A stretch of 30,105 nucleotides of DNA from an uncultured Gammaproteobacteria bacterium (GTDB taxonomy: Bacteria; Pseudomonadota; Gammaproteobacteria; Steroidobacterales; GCA-2729495): NCBI GenBank assembly GCA_937958785.1, contig CALGMY010000265.1, forward strand, positions 1 through 30,105, given 5' to 3'. How positions within the stretch are numbered: position 1 is the stretch's first letter; the number at the start of each line of letters is the position of its first letter. The notes under the pieces were generated by a model, which saw only the letters and a program-made list of their open reading frames with translations, was not told where the DNA came from and did not search any database. Positions 1 to 6,577 of the stretch are shown piece after piece. The position numbers and the translations under genes are program-made.

Positions 1-23
1 GACCAAGGGGAGCCCGGCACCGC

Positions 24-45
24 TCGCGGCTGAAGCCGCTCCTAC
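24..45 (-). repeat. GTAG-type REP palindrome, copy 1
   Basis: Read on the minus strand this is GTAGGAGCG, then a central GCTTCAGC, then a closing CGCGA; the inner GCGGC/GCCGC arms can form a hairpin. The frame and the opening GTAG match REP elements described in Pseudomonas and Stenotrophomonas. The TAG inside GTAG is the stop codon of the membrane protein gene that ends at 42. It is one of six copies in the window. Confidence 0.85.
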
Positions 46-1439
46 GGTGACCGCGGCGGACAGGGACCCACGCCTTCGGGGAGGACACCGTCCGCCAGGA
101 GCCGGAGGTTCACGGCGACCCGCACGTCACCCGGGTCGAGCTCCAGGGCCCGTCGCCAGGCGGCGGCGGCCCGGGGCAGGTCGCATTCCGTGGCGAGGGC
201 GACGCCGAGGTTGTTGAAGGCCCGCGGGTTGTAGGGCGACTGCTCGACCACGTTGCGCCAGAAGCCGACCTCATCCCGGTACACGTCGTTGCGCAGGTGG
301 GTCGCGAGGCCCGTGAGCAGCAGCACCGGCGCCAGGGCCACGCTGCCAAGCCCGGGCCGCCGGGTACCGAGGCGGTGGATCGCCACGGCGAGCAGCAGGG
401 CGGGCCCGAGCAACGCCGCGTAGAGCTGCCGGTCGTTCACGAGGTCCAGGCGGGCCAGCAGTGAGTTGGTCGGCGCCAGCCAGACCAGGAACCAGAGGAC
501 GGCAAAGGACGGCAGCGGGGCCCGGCGCAGCCCGGCCAGGGCCAGGCCGGCGATGCCGGTGATGGCAAGGACCAGCAGCAAACCGGCTCCATCCAGGGTC
601 GTCACGGCCGCCAGGGCCGGGTCGGCATTCAGCCGGTCGATGTGGAGCAGCTGGCCCGCGAGATACGCGATGCCACGGGACTGGGCGATGAGGTTCTCGC
701 CCATGCCCCGGGTCGCGAGGCTGGTGGCGACAAAGGCCCGGTACGCGGGCAACGCGAGCGCACCCGCCAGGGCCAGCGCGAGCAGCAGCCAGTGCACGGC
801 GGTGGCGGAAAGTGCCGCCCGCCAGCGCCACGGACGGGAGACATCCGTCGCCAGCCACAGCAGCAGCAGTGCCGGCACCACCACCGCGATCTCCTTGGTC
901 GCGAGACCCAGCAGCATGAGCAGCGGTGAGACGAGCCCGGCGAGGAGCCGGTTGCCCCGCTCCCGGCCGGAGACCCAGGCGGCGAGGCTCGCGAAGCTGA
1001 AGAATACGGCGAGGGACGTCGAGCGCCCGGAGGCATAGGTGACCGCCTCGGTCTGGACCGGATGCAGGACGAAGATCAGCGCAGTGGCGAGGGCGATCCA
1101 GCCCGCGTCGGCGGGCGCAAAGGCGAGGCCCGCGAGGAGGCGGCGGACCAGCCAGAGCGCCAGCAGCCCGTTGCCGGCGTGGATGGCAACGTTCACCGCG
1201 TGGAAACCGGCCACGCCGAGGCCGCTCTCGTGGTTCAGGGCGTAGCTGAGCTTCAGGAGCGGGCGGATGCCCGGCATCGACGCCCACCAGGCCGCCAGGT
1301 CCTGCACCCGGGGATCCCGGACAATGACGCTCCAGTCGTCGAACTGGTAGCTGGCGCCCAGGGCATTGGCGTAGCCGATGGCAACGGCCGCCAGCACCAG
1401 CGCCGGCGGCAGCCAGCGCATGGCTGCCGTGCCCGCCAC
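42..1439 (-). CDS. TMTC-like multi-pass membrane protein with C-terminal TPR
   Basis: A 465-residue integral membrane protein. About nine to ten hydrophobic segments run from residue 10 to roughly 375, followed by one or two TPR units (about 385-440, around NNLGVALA and WRRALELDPGD). The first predicted periplasmic loop contains FDDW and a conserved-looking DPRVQ, the arrangement seen in TMTC-like, GT-C-fold proteins that use polyprenyl-linked sugars; here FDD would be the acidic catalytic motif. A glycosyltransferase role is inferred from this resemblance only. The start shown is a GTG one base after the stop of the upstream DUF3617 gene, so the two are probably one transcript; an ATG at 1421 is an alternative. 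Neither start has a clear Shine-Dalgarno. The stop codon lies inside a REP element. Confidence 0.75.
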   Translation of the reverse strand: MAGTAAMRWLPPALVLAAVAIGYANALGASYQFDDWSVIVRDPRVQDLAAWWASMPGIRPLLKLSYALNHESGLGVAGFHAVNVAIHAGNGLLALWLVRRLLAGLAFAPADAGWIALATALIFVLHPVQTEAVTYASGRSTSLAVFFSFASLAAWVSGRERGNRLLAGLVSPLLMLLGLATKEIAVVVPALLLLWLATDVSRPWRWRAALSATAVHWLLLALALAGALALPAYRAFVATSLATRGMGENLIAQSRGIAYLAGQLLHIDRLNADPALAAVTTLDGAGLLLVLAITGIAGLALAGLRRAPLPSFAVLWFLVWLAPTNSLLARLDLVNDRQLYAALLGPALLLAVAIHRLGTRRPGLGSVALAPVLLLTGLATHLRNDVYRDEVGFWRNVVEQSPYNPRAFNNLGVALATECDLPRAAAAWRRALELDPGDVRVAVNLRLLADGVLPEGVGPCPPRSP

Positions 1440-1440
1440 C

Positions 1441-2379
1441 CTAGCCGCCGAAGAGGCCCTTGAGGCGCTTCGCGCCTTCCTTCATGAGGTCGGCCGGCTT
1501 GGTCGCAGCGGGCGCCGGGGCACCCTCGGCGCCAGGCTGCGCCGGAGCGTTGCCCATCATCCCGGCAGCGTAGGTGCTGCAGAAGGCCCGGTACTTCTCG
1601 GCCGGCGGCGACGTGAAGCTGCGGCCGGCGCACTCGCGCTGGGCAATGGGCTGGGCAAGGGCCGGGCAGTTGCCGCCGATGAAATCCAGGTCCTCGGACT
1701 GGCCCGCCCCGGTGCACAGCCGCGCGCGCAGGGACTCGGTATCGATGCCGCAGAACCTGCCGATCTCCGGCAGGGTGCCGGAATCGAGCATGGGATTGCC
1801 GGTGGGTTGGCGGGCAGCGACGGCACTGAAGCCGCCCTTCGTCCCGACCCGGTCGCAAAGCTGCTGGCGGTACTTCGCGTCGCAACTGTAGTTCGTCAGG
1901 TTGGCCGGCATCAGGGTCTCGACGGACGAGGCGCAGGCCTGCTCCATCCCGGCCGCCGCCTGCGCCTCGATCGCCGCCATCTGCTTCTTGACGGCACTGG
2001 CATCACAGGATCCCACCCGCTTGCCGTTCGTCACCATGGTCATGGTCTGGCCATTGGTGGTCATGGTCATCTTCGACGTGTAGCTGTCCCGTCCCTGGTA
2101 GGTCATCTCGCCGGTGCCAGAGCCGTCCGGGCAGGATACGGCGAAGGTAAACCGGCCCGGCGACCGCGTGACGTTGGTCATCTCGCACTCGTTGTCACTG
2201 GTGGCCATGGCCTCGGGACCCTCGGCGTCCACCGGGGCGCAGACCTGCTGCTTCTGGCCGGGCATCTTCATGGCCCCCATCTCCATGGAGGTCGTGAGTT
2301 CCCACAGGTTGCCGGGCTCGGTGGCAGCGCTGGCGGCGCCGGCGGCAAGGGACAGCAGGATGGCGACTGGCAGGCGCAT
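1441..2379 (-). CDS. DUF3617 family exported protein
   Basis: A 312-residue protein with a signal peptide (MRLPVAILLSLAAGAASA, predicted cleavage near residue 18) followed by the pattern of DUF3617: GNLWELTTSMEMGAMKMPGQ, then several cysteines in VCAP, NECEMT and SCPDG contexts. The usual DUF3617 domain is about 150 residues. Here it is followed by a cysteine-rich region of about 130 residues (CASS, NYSCDAKY, LCDR, FCGID, LCTG, GNCPAL, RECAGR), probably disulphide-bonded in the periplasm, and an alanine/proline-rich tail ending KRLKGLFGG. Function is unknown. It heads a two-gene unit with the TMTC-like gene. A good -10 box (TATACT on the minus strand, 2413-2418) lies upstream, without a convincing -35. 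Confidence 0.8.
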   Translation of the reverse strand: MRLPVAILLSLAAGAASAATEPGNLWELTTSMEMGAMKMPGQKQQVCAPVDAEGPEAMATSDNECEMTNVTRSPGRFTFAVSCPDGSGTGEMTYQGRDSYTSKMTMTTNGQTMTMVTNGKRVGSCDASAVKKQMAAIEAQAAAGMEQACASSVETLMPANLTNYSCDAKYRQQLCDRVGTKGGFSAVAARQPTGNPMLDSGTLPEIGRFCGIDTESLRARLCTGAGQSEDLDFIGGNCPALAQPIAQRECAGRSFTSPPAEKYRAFCSTYAAGMMGNAPAQPGAEGAPAPAATKPADLMKEGAKRLKGLFGG

Positions 2380-2432
2380 GGCGGGTCCCCGGTGACTGGT
2401 GTGAATGCGCCCAGTATAGGCCCGCTACGGCG

Positions 2433-2576
2433 TCAGCGACCCCCGTCCCCGGAGTTGCGCCAGGACTCCCAGAGCTGGGCGATGGCGTCCCAGATGATGG
2501 CGCCGAAGAGCAGGAACAGCAGGCCGGCCACCAGCACGGCGAGGCCCTGGACCAGCAGCATGACCGGGGGATTCAC
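2433..2576 (-). CDS. Small single-pass membrane protein, translationally coupled
   Basis: A 47-residue protein if started at GTG 2576, or 42 residues from ATG 2561. The GTG shares GTGA with the TGA stop of the upstream membrane protein gene, a classic termination-reinitiation overlap, so I prefer it. The sequence is a proline-containing N-terminus (NPPVM), one strong hydrophobic segment (LLVQGLAVLVAGLLFLLFGA) and a short polar tail (LWESWRNSGDGGR). This would be a single membrane helix with a small hydrophilic end. I do not recognise the family. The coupling suggests it partners the membrane protein encoded just upstream. Confidence 0.6.
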   Translation of the reverse strand: MNPPVMLLVQGLAVLVAGLLFLLFGAIIWDAIAQLWESWRNSGDGGR

Positions 2577-3205
2577 AGGCACGGCGGGATCTGCTGCAGG
2601 GGCCGGGCGGCAAAGGCGATGGCGTGCAGCACGACGAGGACATACACCACCCAGGAGCCGGCACGCCGGTCGGTGCGGATCCCCTGCACGGTACCCGCGA
2701 TGCCATAGGCGGGTGCGATCCCGGACAGCAGCAGGTACTTGGTCGTGGCGGCGATGCCGGCGGCCAGGGGCAGCAGGCCCGGCGGGCTGCCGGCAGGCGC
2801 CGTGACCAGGGCATGCAGGCAGAGGTCCTCGAGGCAGTCCAGCGCCGAGGCGCCGAGTGGCGCCCACATCAGCCAGCGGCCGACCCGCTGCCAGCCGTCA
2901 GGCAGGCGGATGGTGAGCAGGCCAAGCAGGCCCGTGAGCAGCAACCCGTAGCCCCACGCAAATACCATGTCACCCGGCTTCAGGAGGCTGGCGATGGCGG
3001 CGCGCTCTTCGGGCGAGAAAGCCGCGAGGACCGTGGCCACGCGCTCGCCGGTGAAGGCCACCTGCAGGCAGGTGAGCTCGGGCAGGCGATCGCCGAGGAC
3101 GGCGGCACCCGGCGCCATCAGCACGCCGGTGGCGTAGCCGAACACCGCCATGCCGGCCAGCGCCAGGGCGGTGAAGGTCCAGGTCTCGCGGCGGACGTGC
3201 GGCAT
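2573..3205 (-). CDS. Hypothetical four- to five-helix membrane protein
   Basis: A 210-residue protein starting MPHVRRETWTFTALALAG. Hydrophobic segments occur near the N-terminus (residues 8-30), around residues 80-100 (FAWGYGLLLTGLLGLL), near 115-135 (LMWAPLGASALDCLEDLC) and towards the C-terminus. The loop between the first two carries a soluble segment (GDRLPELTCLQ ... AFSPEERAAIASLLKPGD). I do not recognise a named family. The start ATG is only nine bases from the ATG of the divergent Trp-rich gene, so no Shine-Dalgarno or complete promoter fits between them. It probably forms an operon with the 47-residue membrane peptide through a GTGA overlap. Confidence 0.7.
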   Translation of the reverse strand: MPHVRRETWTFTALALAGMAVFGYATGVLMAPGAAVLGDRLPELTCLQVAFTGERVATVLAAFSPEERAAIASLLKPGDMVFAWGYGLLLTGLLGLLTIRLPDGWQRVGRWLMWAPLGASALDCLEDLCLHALVTAPAGSPPGLLPLAAGIAATTKYLLLSGIAPAYGIAGTVQGIRTDRRAGSWVVYVLVVLHAIAFAARPLQQIPPCL

Positions 3206-3214
3206 ACTCGGCCG

Positions 3215-3430
3215 ATGATCCGCCTCAATCCGGAGAAACTCCACCTCAGCAAGTGGACCGCCGTGCAGCCCGTCGACCGGGAGAAGCACTTCATCGTCGT
3301 CGAACTGGTCCGGGACGACCGGGACCTGGTCACGGGCTGCTGGCTGGAAGCCGTGCACAGCCGGCGGCGCCGGCGGCTCGACTGGCGGGAGCTCAAGGAC
3401 GGGAGCCGGTGGCTGCAGGGGTGGCGGTAG
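3215..3430 (+). CDS. TIGR02450-type Trp-rich small protein
   Basis: A 71-residue protein matching the Trp-rich conserved hypothetical family TIGR02450 from end to end: NPEKLHLSKWTAV, then EKHFIVVELV, then LEAV, then DWRELKDGSRWLQGW. Members are short (about 65-75 residues), soluble, and of unknown function. The start is fixed by the family N-terminus (M-x-x-NP-K). There is no Shine-Dalgarno. A -10-like CATACT at 3203-3208 would place the transcription start at or next to the ATG, so a leaderless mRNA is possible. It is divergent from, and almost touching, the membrane protein gene that starts at 3205. Confidence 0.85.
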   Translation: MIRLNPEKLHLSKWTAVQPVDREKHFIVVELVRDDRDLVTGCWLEAVHSRRRRRLDWRELKDGSRWLQGWR

Positions 3431-3445
3431 AAGGCCGGGAGGGGA

Positions 3446-3467
3446 TCGCGCCTGAAGGCGCTCCTAC
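3446..3467 (-). repeat. GTAG-type REP palindrome, copy 2
   Basis: Minus-strand reading: GTAGGAGCG, centre CCTTCAGG, then CGCGA. The arms GCGCCT/AGGCGC are perfectly complementary. The TAG at 3464-3466 inside the element is the stop codon of rlmJ. It lies between the convergent ends of rlmJ and the Trp-rich gene. Confidence 0.85.
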
Positions 3468-4297
3468 GTCACGCGCCAGCCGGTGCGGTCGTCGTTCTTC
3501 AGGGTCGCCCAAAGCCAGGGCAGCAGGGCGTTCAGCTCCTGCTCGAGGCCGAAGGGCGGGTTGACGATGAAGAGACCCGAGCCGCGCAGGCCATCGAAGG
3601 CCTCGATCTCGACGGTGAGTTCGGCCTGGAGCAGCTTCGGCAGGCCGAGGCTCCGGACCCGGGCCGGGAAGCGCTCGGCCAGGGGATGGCGGAGCAGTGG
3701 ATACCAGGCGAGGTACACGCCCGTCGACCAGCGCCGGAGGCAGCGGGCCAGCAGTTCCGGCACGGCGACGTACTCGTCCTTGACCTCGTAGGCCGGGTCC
3801 AGCAGCACGACGCCCCGGCGCTCCTTCGGTGGCAGCAGGGCGGGAAGGCCCTCGAAGGCATCCCGCCCGTGGACGTGGACCTGTGGGTCGCGGCTGTAGT
3901 GCCGGCGCAGGCGCGCAAGGGCCGCCGGGTGCAGCTCCAGCAATTCCAGGTGGTCGCCCGGCCGCAGCAGGTGCCGGGCCAGCCGGGGCGAACCGGGATA
4001 GAAGCGCACGGGACCCCCACCCGGGTGACGGTTGGCGGCCCGGACTGCGTCGAGGTACTCCGCGAGCTGCGGCGGCGGGGCGGGCGCGGCGAGCAGCCGG
4101 CGGATGCCGCCTTCCGCCTCGCCCGTCTTCCGGGCCTCGGCGGCCTGGAGGTCGTAGCTGCCGGACCCGGCGTGGGCGTCCAGCACGCGCAGGGGGGTCG
4201 CCTTCCGCTGCAGGGCGCGGATGACCAGCGCCAGCACTGCATGCTTCAGGACGTCGGCGTGGTTACCGGCGTGGTAGTCGTGCTGATAGCTCAACAT
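3464..4297 (-). CDS. rlmJ: 23S rRNA (adenine(2030)-N(6))-methyltransferase RlmJ
   Basis: A 277-residue protein; E. coli RlmJ has 280. The N-terminus MLSYQHDYHAGNHADVLKH is the family signature and fixes the start at 4297 rather than an ATG three codons upstream. It has LDAHAGSGSYDL (SAM-binding region), YPGSPRLARHLLR, LELHP, and GVVLLDPAYEVKDEY, the place of the catalytic N6-adenine motif. E. coli has DPPY there; this protein has DPAY. The C-terminal FIVNPPFGLEQELN block is conserved. RlmJ methylates A2030 of 23S rRNA in the cytoplasm. It is divergent from the YebC-family gene 16 bases away, with no Shine-Dalgarno visible. Its stop codon lies in a REP element. Confidence 0.93.
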   Translation of the reverse strand: MLSYQHDYHAGNHADVLKHAVLALVIRALQRKATPLRVLDAHAGSGSYDLQAAEARKTGEAEGGIRRLLAAPAPPPQLAEYLDAVRAANRHPGGGPVRFYPGSPRLARHLLRPGDHLELLELHPAALARLRRHYSRDPQVHVHGRDAFEGLPALLPPKERRGVVLLDPAYEVKDEYVAVPELLARCLRRWSTGVYLAWYPLLRHPLAERFPARVRSLGLPKLLQAELTVEIEAFDGLRGSGLFIVNPPFGLEQELNALLPWLWATLKNDDRTGWRVT

Positions 4298-4313
4298 CTG
4301 ACACAATTAGGCC

Positions 4314-5036
4314 ATGGGACGCATATTCGAAACCAGAAAACACGTGATGTTCGCCCGCTGGAACCGCATGGCGAAGCAGTTCACGCGCATCGGCAAGGAC
4401 ATCACCATCGCCGTCAAGGCCGGCGGACCGGACCCGGACAACAATCCTGCGCTGCGCCGGGTCATCCAGAACGCCCGCTCGGTCAACATGCCCAAGGACA
4501 AGGTCGAGGCCGCCATCAAGCGCGCCTCGGGCAAGGACGTCGCGAACTACGAGGAGGTCATCTACGAGGGCTACGCCCCCCATGGCGTCGCCGTGCTCGT
4601 GCAGACCGCCACCGACAACCCCACCCGCACGGTCGGCAACGTGCGCAACATCTTCAACAAGAACGGCGGCAACTTCGGCTCCACCGGCAGCGTCGCCTTC
4701 ATGTTCCGCCGCATGGGCGTCTTCCGCCTCGACCCGGCCGGCATCGACCAGGACGACCTGGAACTCTACCTGATCGACCACGGACTCGATGAAATGGGCG
4801 AGAGCACGGGCGAAAAGGGCGAACCGCAACTGGTGGTCCGGTGCAACTTCGCCGACTTCGGCCAGCTGCAGAAGGCGCTCGAGGACCGGGGGATCACCCC
4901 GCTGTCAGCAGAGCAGGAATACATCTGCACGACCCCCACCGAACTGCCCGAGGACGACGCCAAGGCCGTGCTCGAACTGGTGGACAAGCTCGAGCAGGAC
5001 GAGGACGTGCAGAAGGTCTTCCACACCCTCGTCTGA
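4314..5036 (+). CDS. YebC/PmpR/TACO1 family protein
   Basis: A 240-residue protein of normal length for the YebC family. The N-terminal part has MGRIFETRKHVMFARWNRMAK and KAGGPDPDNNPALRRVIQNA, then NMPKDKVEAAIKRA, YEGYAPHGVAVLV, TDNPTRTVGNVRNIFNKNGG and FMFRRMGVF. The C-terminal part carries LYLIDHGLDE and acidic TPTELPEDDAKAVLELVDKLEQDEDVQKVFH. Such proteins were long annotated as transcriptional regulators; more recent work implicates YebC relatives in translation of difficult, proline-rich sequences. It is divergent from rlmJ, another ribosome-related gene. No Shine-Dalgarno is present; a -10-like CACAAT (4302-4307) ends seven bases before the ATG, which would give a leaderless transcript. 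Confidence 0.93.
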   Translation: MGRIFETRKHVMFARWNRMAKQFTRIGKDITIAVKAGGPDPDNNPALRRVIQNARSVNMPKDKVEAAIKRASGKDVANYEEVIYEGYAPHGVAVLVQTATDNPTRTVGNVRNIFNKNGGNFGSTGSVAFMFRRMGVFRLDPAGIDQDDLELYLIDHGLDEMGESTGEKGEPQLVVRCNFADFGQLQKALEDRGITPLSAEQEYICTTPTELPEDDAKAVLELVDKLEQDEDVQKVFHTLV

Positions 5037-5040
5037 ACCC

Positions 5041-5074
5041 CAAAAAAAACAGCCGGGGCGTTGCCGCCCCGGCT
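5041..5074 (-). terminator. Intrinsic terminator of the HU-type gene
   Basis: A perfect 10-bp stem (5051-5060 with 5065-5074) and four-base loop is followed, in minus-strand direction, by eight consecutive T (5049-5042). It sits just after the HU-type gene. The plus strand lacks a T-run after the hairpin, so it is a poor terminator for the convergent YebC-family gene. Confidence 0.9.
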
Positions 5075-5099
5075 GGAGATTCGGGTTCTGGACCTGGTC

Positions 5100-5408
5100 T
5101 TAGTTGACCATGGCCTTCAGCCCCTTGAGGGGCAGCACGCGGACCTTCTTCGAGGCCGGCTTGGCCTTGAAGGTCATCTTCTCGCCGGTGAACGGGTTCG
5201 TGCCCACCCGCTCCTTGGTGGCGGGCTTCTTGACGACCTTCATCTTCAGCAGGCCCGGCAGGGTGAACAGGCCACCGCTGCGCAGGCTCTTGCGGATGAT
5301 GCCGCCAACGGCATCCAGCACCGCGCTGGCATCCTTCCGGGACAGGCCGGTTTCCTTCGCGATGTGGTTCAGGATATCTGACTTGGTCGGGGCGCCACTC
5401 TTGGCCAT
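5100..5408 (-). CDS. HU-family DNA-binding protein with extended N-terminus
   Basis: A 102-residue basic protein of the HU/IHF fold. Helical part: TKSDILNHIAKETGLSRKDASAVLDAVGGIIRKSLRSGG. Beta part with arm: FTLPGLLKMKVVKKPATKERVGTNPFTGEKMTFKAKPASKKVRVLPLKGLKAMV. The RVGTNPFTGE segment corresponds to the R-x-G-x-NP-x-TG arm tip of HU. It differs from canonical 90-residue HU by MAKSGAP at the front and a Lys-rich ending. Start ATG 5408 has GGGAG upstream; more distal starts are excluded by the family N-terminus. The gene is monocistronic with a strong terminator. A -35/-10 pair TTGCGG-17-TATGTT further upstream on the minus strand is a weak promoter candidate. Confidence 0.92.
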   Translation of the reverse strand: MAKSGAPTKSDILNHIAKETGLSRKDASAVLDAVGGIIRKSLRSGGLFTLPGLLKMKVVKKPATKERVGTNPFTGEKMTFKAKPASKKVRVLPLKGLKAMVN

Positions 5409-5625
5409 GCTTGGATTACTCCCAGGTTGAAGAATTGACCGCGGCCCACAGCAAAATTGCTGGTTCCGGCGCAGGAACATAGAGTGTGCCGATGTTCGCC
5501 GCAAGCCTTAATTTCAGGCACCGCACGCGCCTCTTGTGTTGCCGGGGCCTTTTCTGGCAGGCAAATCGGGCACTTCCCGCCTAAACGGACCTTCGACTCG
5601 AACATCCCTGGAGAGGAGAATCACC

Positions 5626-6039
5626 GTGTCAGCTCCGTCTTTCGATCGCATTCCCGACTCCCATCGCGCACTGCTGGACGGGCCGATCGTGGTCAGTCTC
5701 GCAACGCAACTGGCATCGGGGCGCATCCAGGTGCAGCCCGTCTGGTGCAGTTACGACGGCAGCCACATCCTGGTGAACACCGAGAAGCAGCGGGCCAAGT
5801 ACCGCAACCTGCATGCCCGCCGCCCGGTCACGGTACTGGCAGTGGACCCCGCCAACGTCTACCACTGGATCGAGGTCCGCGGGGAGGTGGTCACCGAGAC
5901 GGAAGCGGGTGCCGACGCCCACATCGACCAGCTGGCGAAGCTCTACCTCGGCCAGGACAAGTACCCCTTCGGCCAGCCCGGGGAAATCCGGGTCATGTTC
6001 CGGATCGCGCCCCGCCGCGTGGTGACCTACGGGCCCTGA
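5626..6039 (+). CDS. PPOX-class (FMN- or F420-binding) split-barrel protein
   Basis: A 137-residue protein starting at GTG 5626, chosen because GAGAGGAGA (5611-5619) is an excellent Shine-Dalgarno seven bases upstream. It follows the pattern of small pyridoxamine-phosphate-oxidase-like proteins: FDRIPDSHRALLDGPIVVSLATQL, then RIQVQPVWCSYDGSHILVNT, KQRAKYRNL, PVTVLAVDPANVYHWIEVRGEV, and an ending IRVMFRIAPRRVVTYGP. The K-x-RNL block lies where Rv1155-like members contact the cofactor phosphate. The subfamily is often annotated F420-dependent. Sequence alone does not settle whether this protein uses F420, FMN or FAD, and no F420 biosynthesis gene is in the window. Confidence 0.85.
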   Translation: MSAPSFDRIPDSHRALLDGPIVVSLATQLASGRIQVQPVWCSYDGSHILVNTEKQRAKYRNLHARRPVTVLAVDPANVYHWIEVRGEVVTETEAGADAHIDQLAKLYLGQDKYPFGQPGEIRVMFRIAPRRVVTYGP

Positions 6040-6157
6040 GGGCGTTCGCACCAGGACGGCGCGCAACGGTCCCGGCCTGCCCCGACTTGGGCCGTGGCCC
6101 GGAGCCGAACCGGCCCCTGGAAGCGGCTAAACCCGCCATTTTCCGCCGCCACGGCCC

Positions 6158-6173
6158 TGGCACGGATCGTGCA
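6158..6173 (+). promoter_or_regulatory. Sigma-54-type -24/-12 promoter
   Basis: TGGCACG, four bases, then GTGCA. The RpoN consensus is TGGCACG-N4-TTGCA, so only one base of the conserved elements differs and the spacing is exact. It lies 47 bases upstream of the PilZ gene, giving a predicted start near 6184. No activator (enhancer) site was identified. Confidence 0.6.
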
Positions 6174-6220
6174 AAACCGGGGCAGGGCCGGCGGGAAGCC
6201 GGCATGACGGAGAGCTGGCG

Positions 6221-6577
6221 ATGGAACACCGCTGTGGCACGCGCCGGAAGACGGACCTGACGGTCCTGGTGCGACGGCGTGGCTGGGGTGGCTGGGTGGT
6301 GACCCGGCTGGTGGACGTCAGCATCAGCGGCGCCTACCTCGAGGGGCCGACCGAGGCCTTTCCGCTCTACTCGCTGGTGCGGCTCGAGGCGACCCCGCCC
6401 GGCGGGGCGAGCGCGCGCCTCATGACCTGCACCGCCATGGTGGCCCGGGTCGGCACGGACGGCGTTGGCCTGGTGTTCGACCAGGTCCGGCCCCCCGGCC
6501 TCGCGCCCCTGTTCCCTGCGGAGGCCGCGGCCGCCGCGGCGGCCGTCAGGCCGACCGGGCAGCCGGCGCTGCGTTAG
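6221..6577 (+). CDS. PilZ domain protein (c-di-GMP receptor)
   Basis: A 118-residue single-domain PilZ protein. It keeps both c-di-GMP-binding motifs: RCGTR at residues 4-8 (RxxxR) and DVSISG at residues 32-37 ([D/N]xSxxG), so binding is expected. The last 30 residues form a low-complexity tail with a run of alanines. Start ATG 6221 has GGAGA about seven bases upstream. The gene sits behind a sigma-54-like promoter, the type of control common for flagellar and pilus functions, though no such genes are in the window. Its 3' end overlaps the convergent Rieske oxygenase gene by 32 bases. Confidence 0.88.
   Translation: MEHRCGTRRKTDLTVLVRRRGWGGWVVTRLVDVSISGAYLEGPTEAFPLYSLVRLEATPPGGASARLMTCTAMVARVGTDGVGLVFDQVRPPGLAPLFPAEAAAAAAAVRPTGQPALR

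Noticed and set aside
5463..5478. GTTCC/GGAAC inverted repeat upstream of the HU-type gene
   Set aside because: Five-base arms are too short to distinguish from chance in this sequence.
6524..6560. GC-only palindromic run at the end of the PilZ gene
   Set aside because: It encodes a run of alanines and is better explained as low-complexity coding sequence than as a regulatory hairpin.
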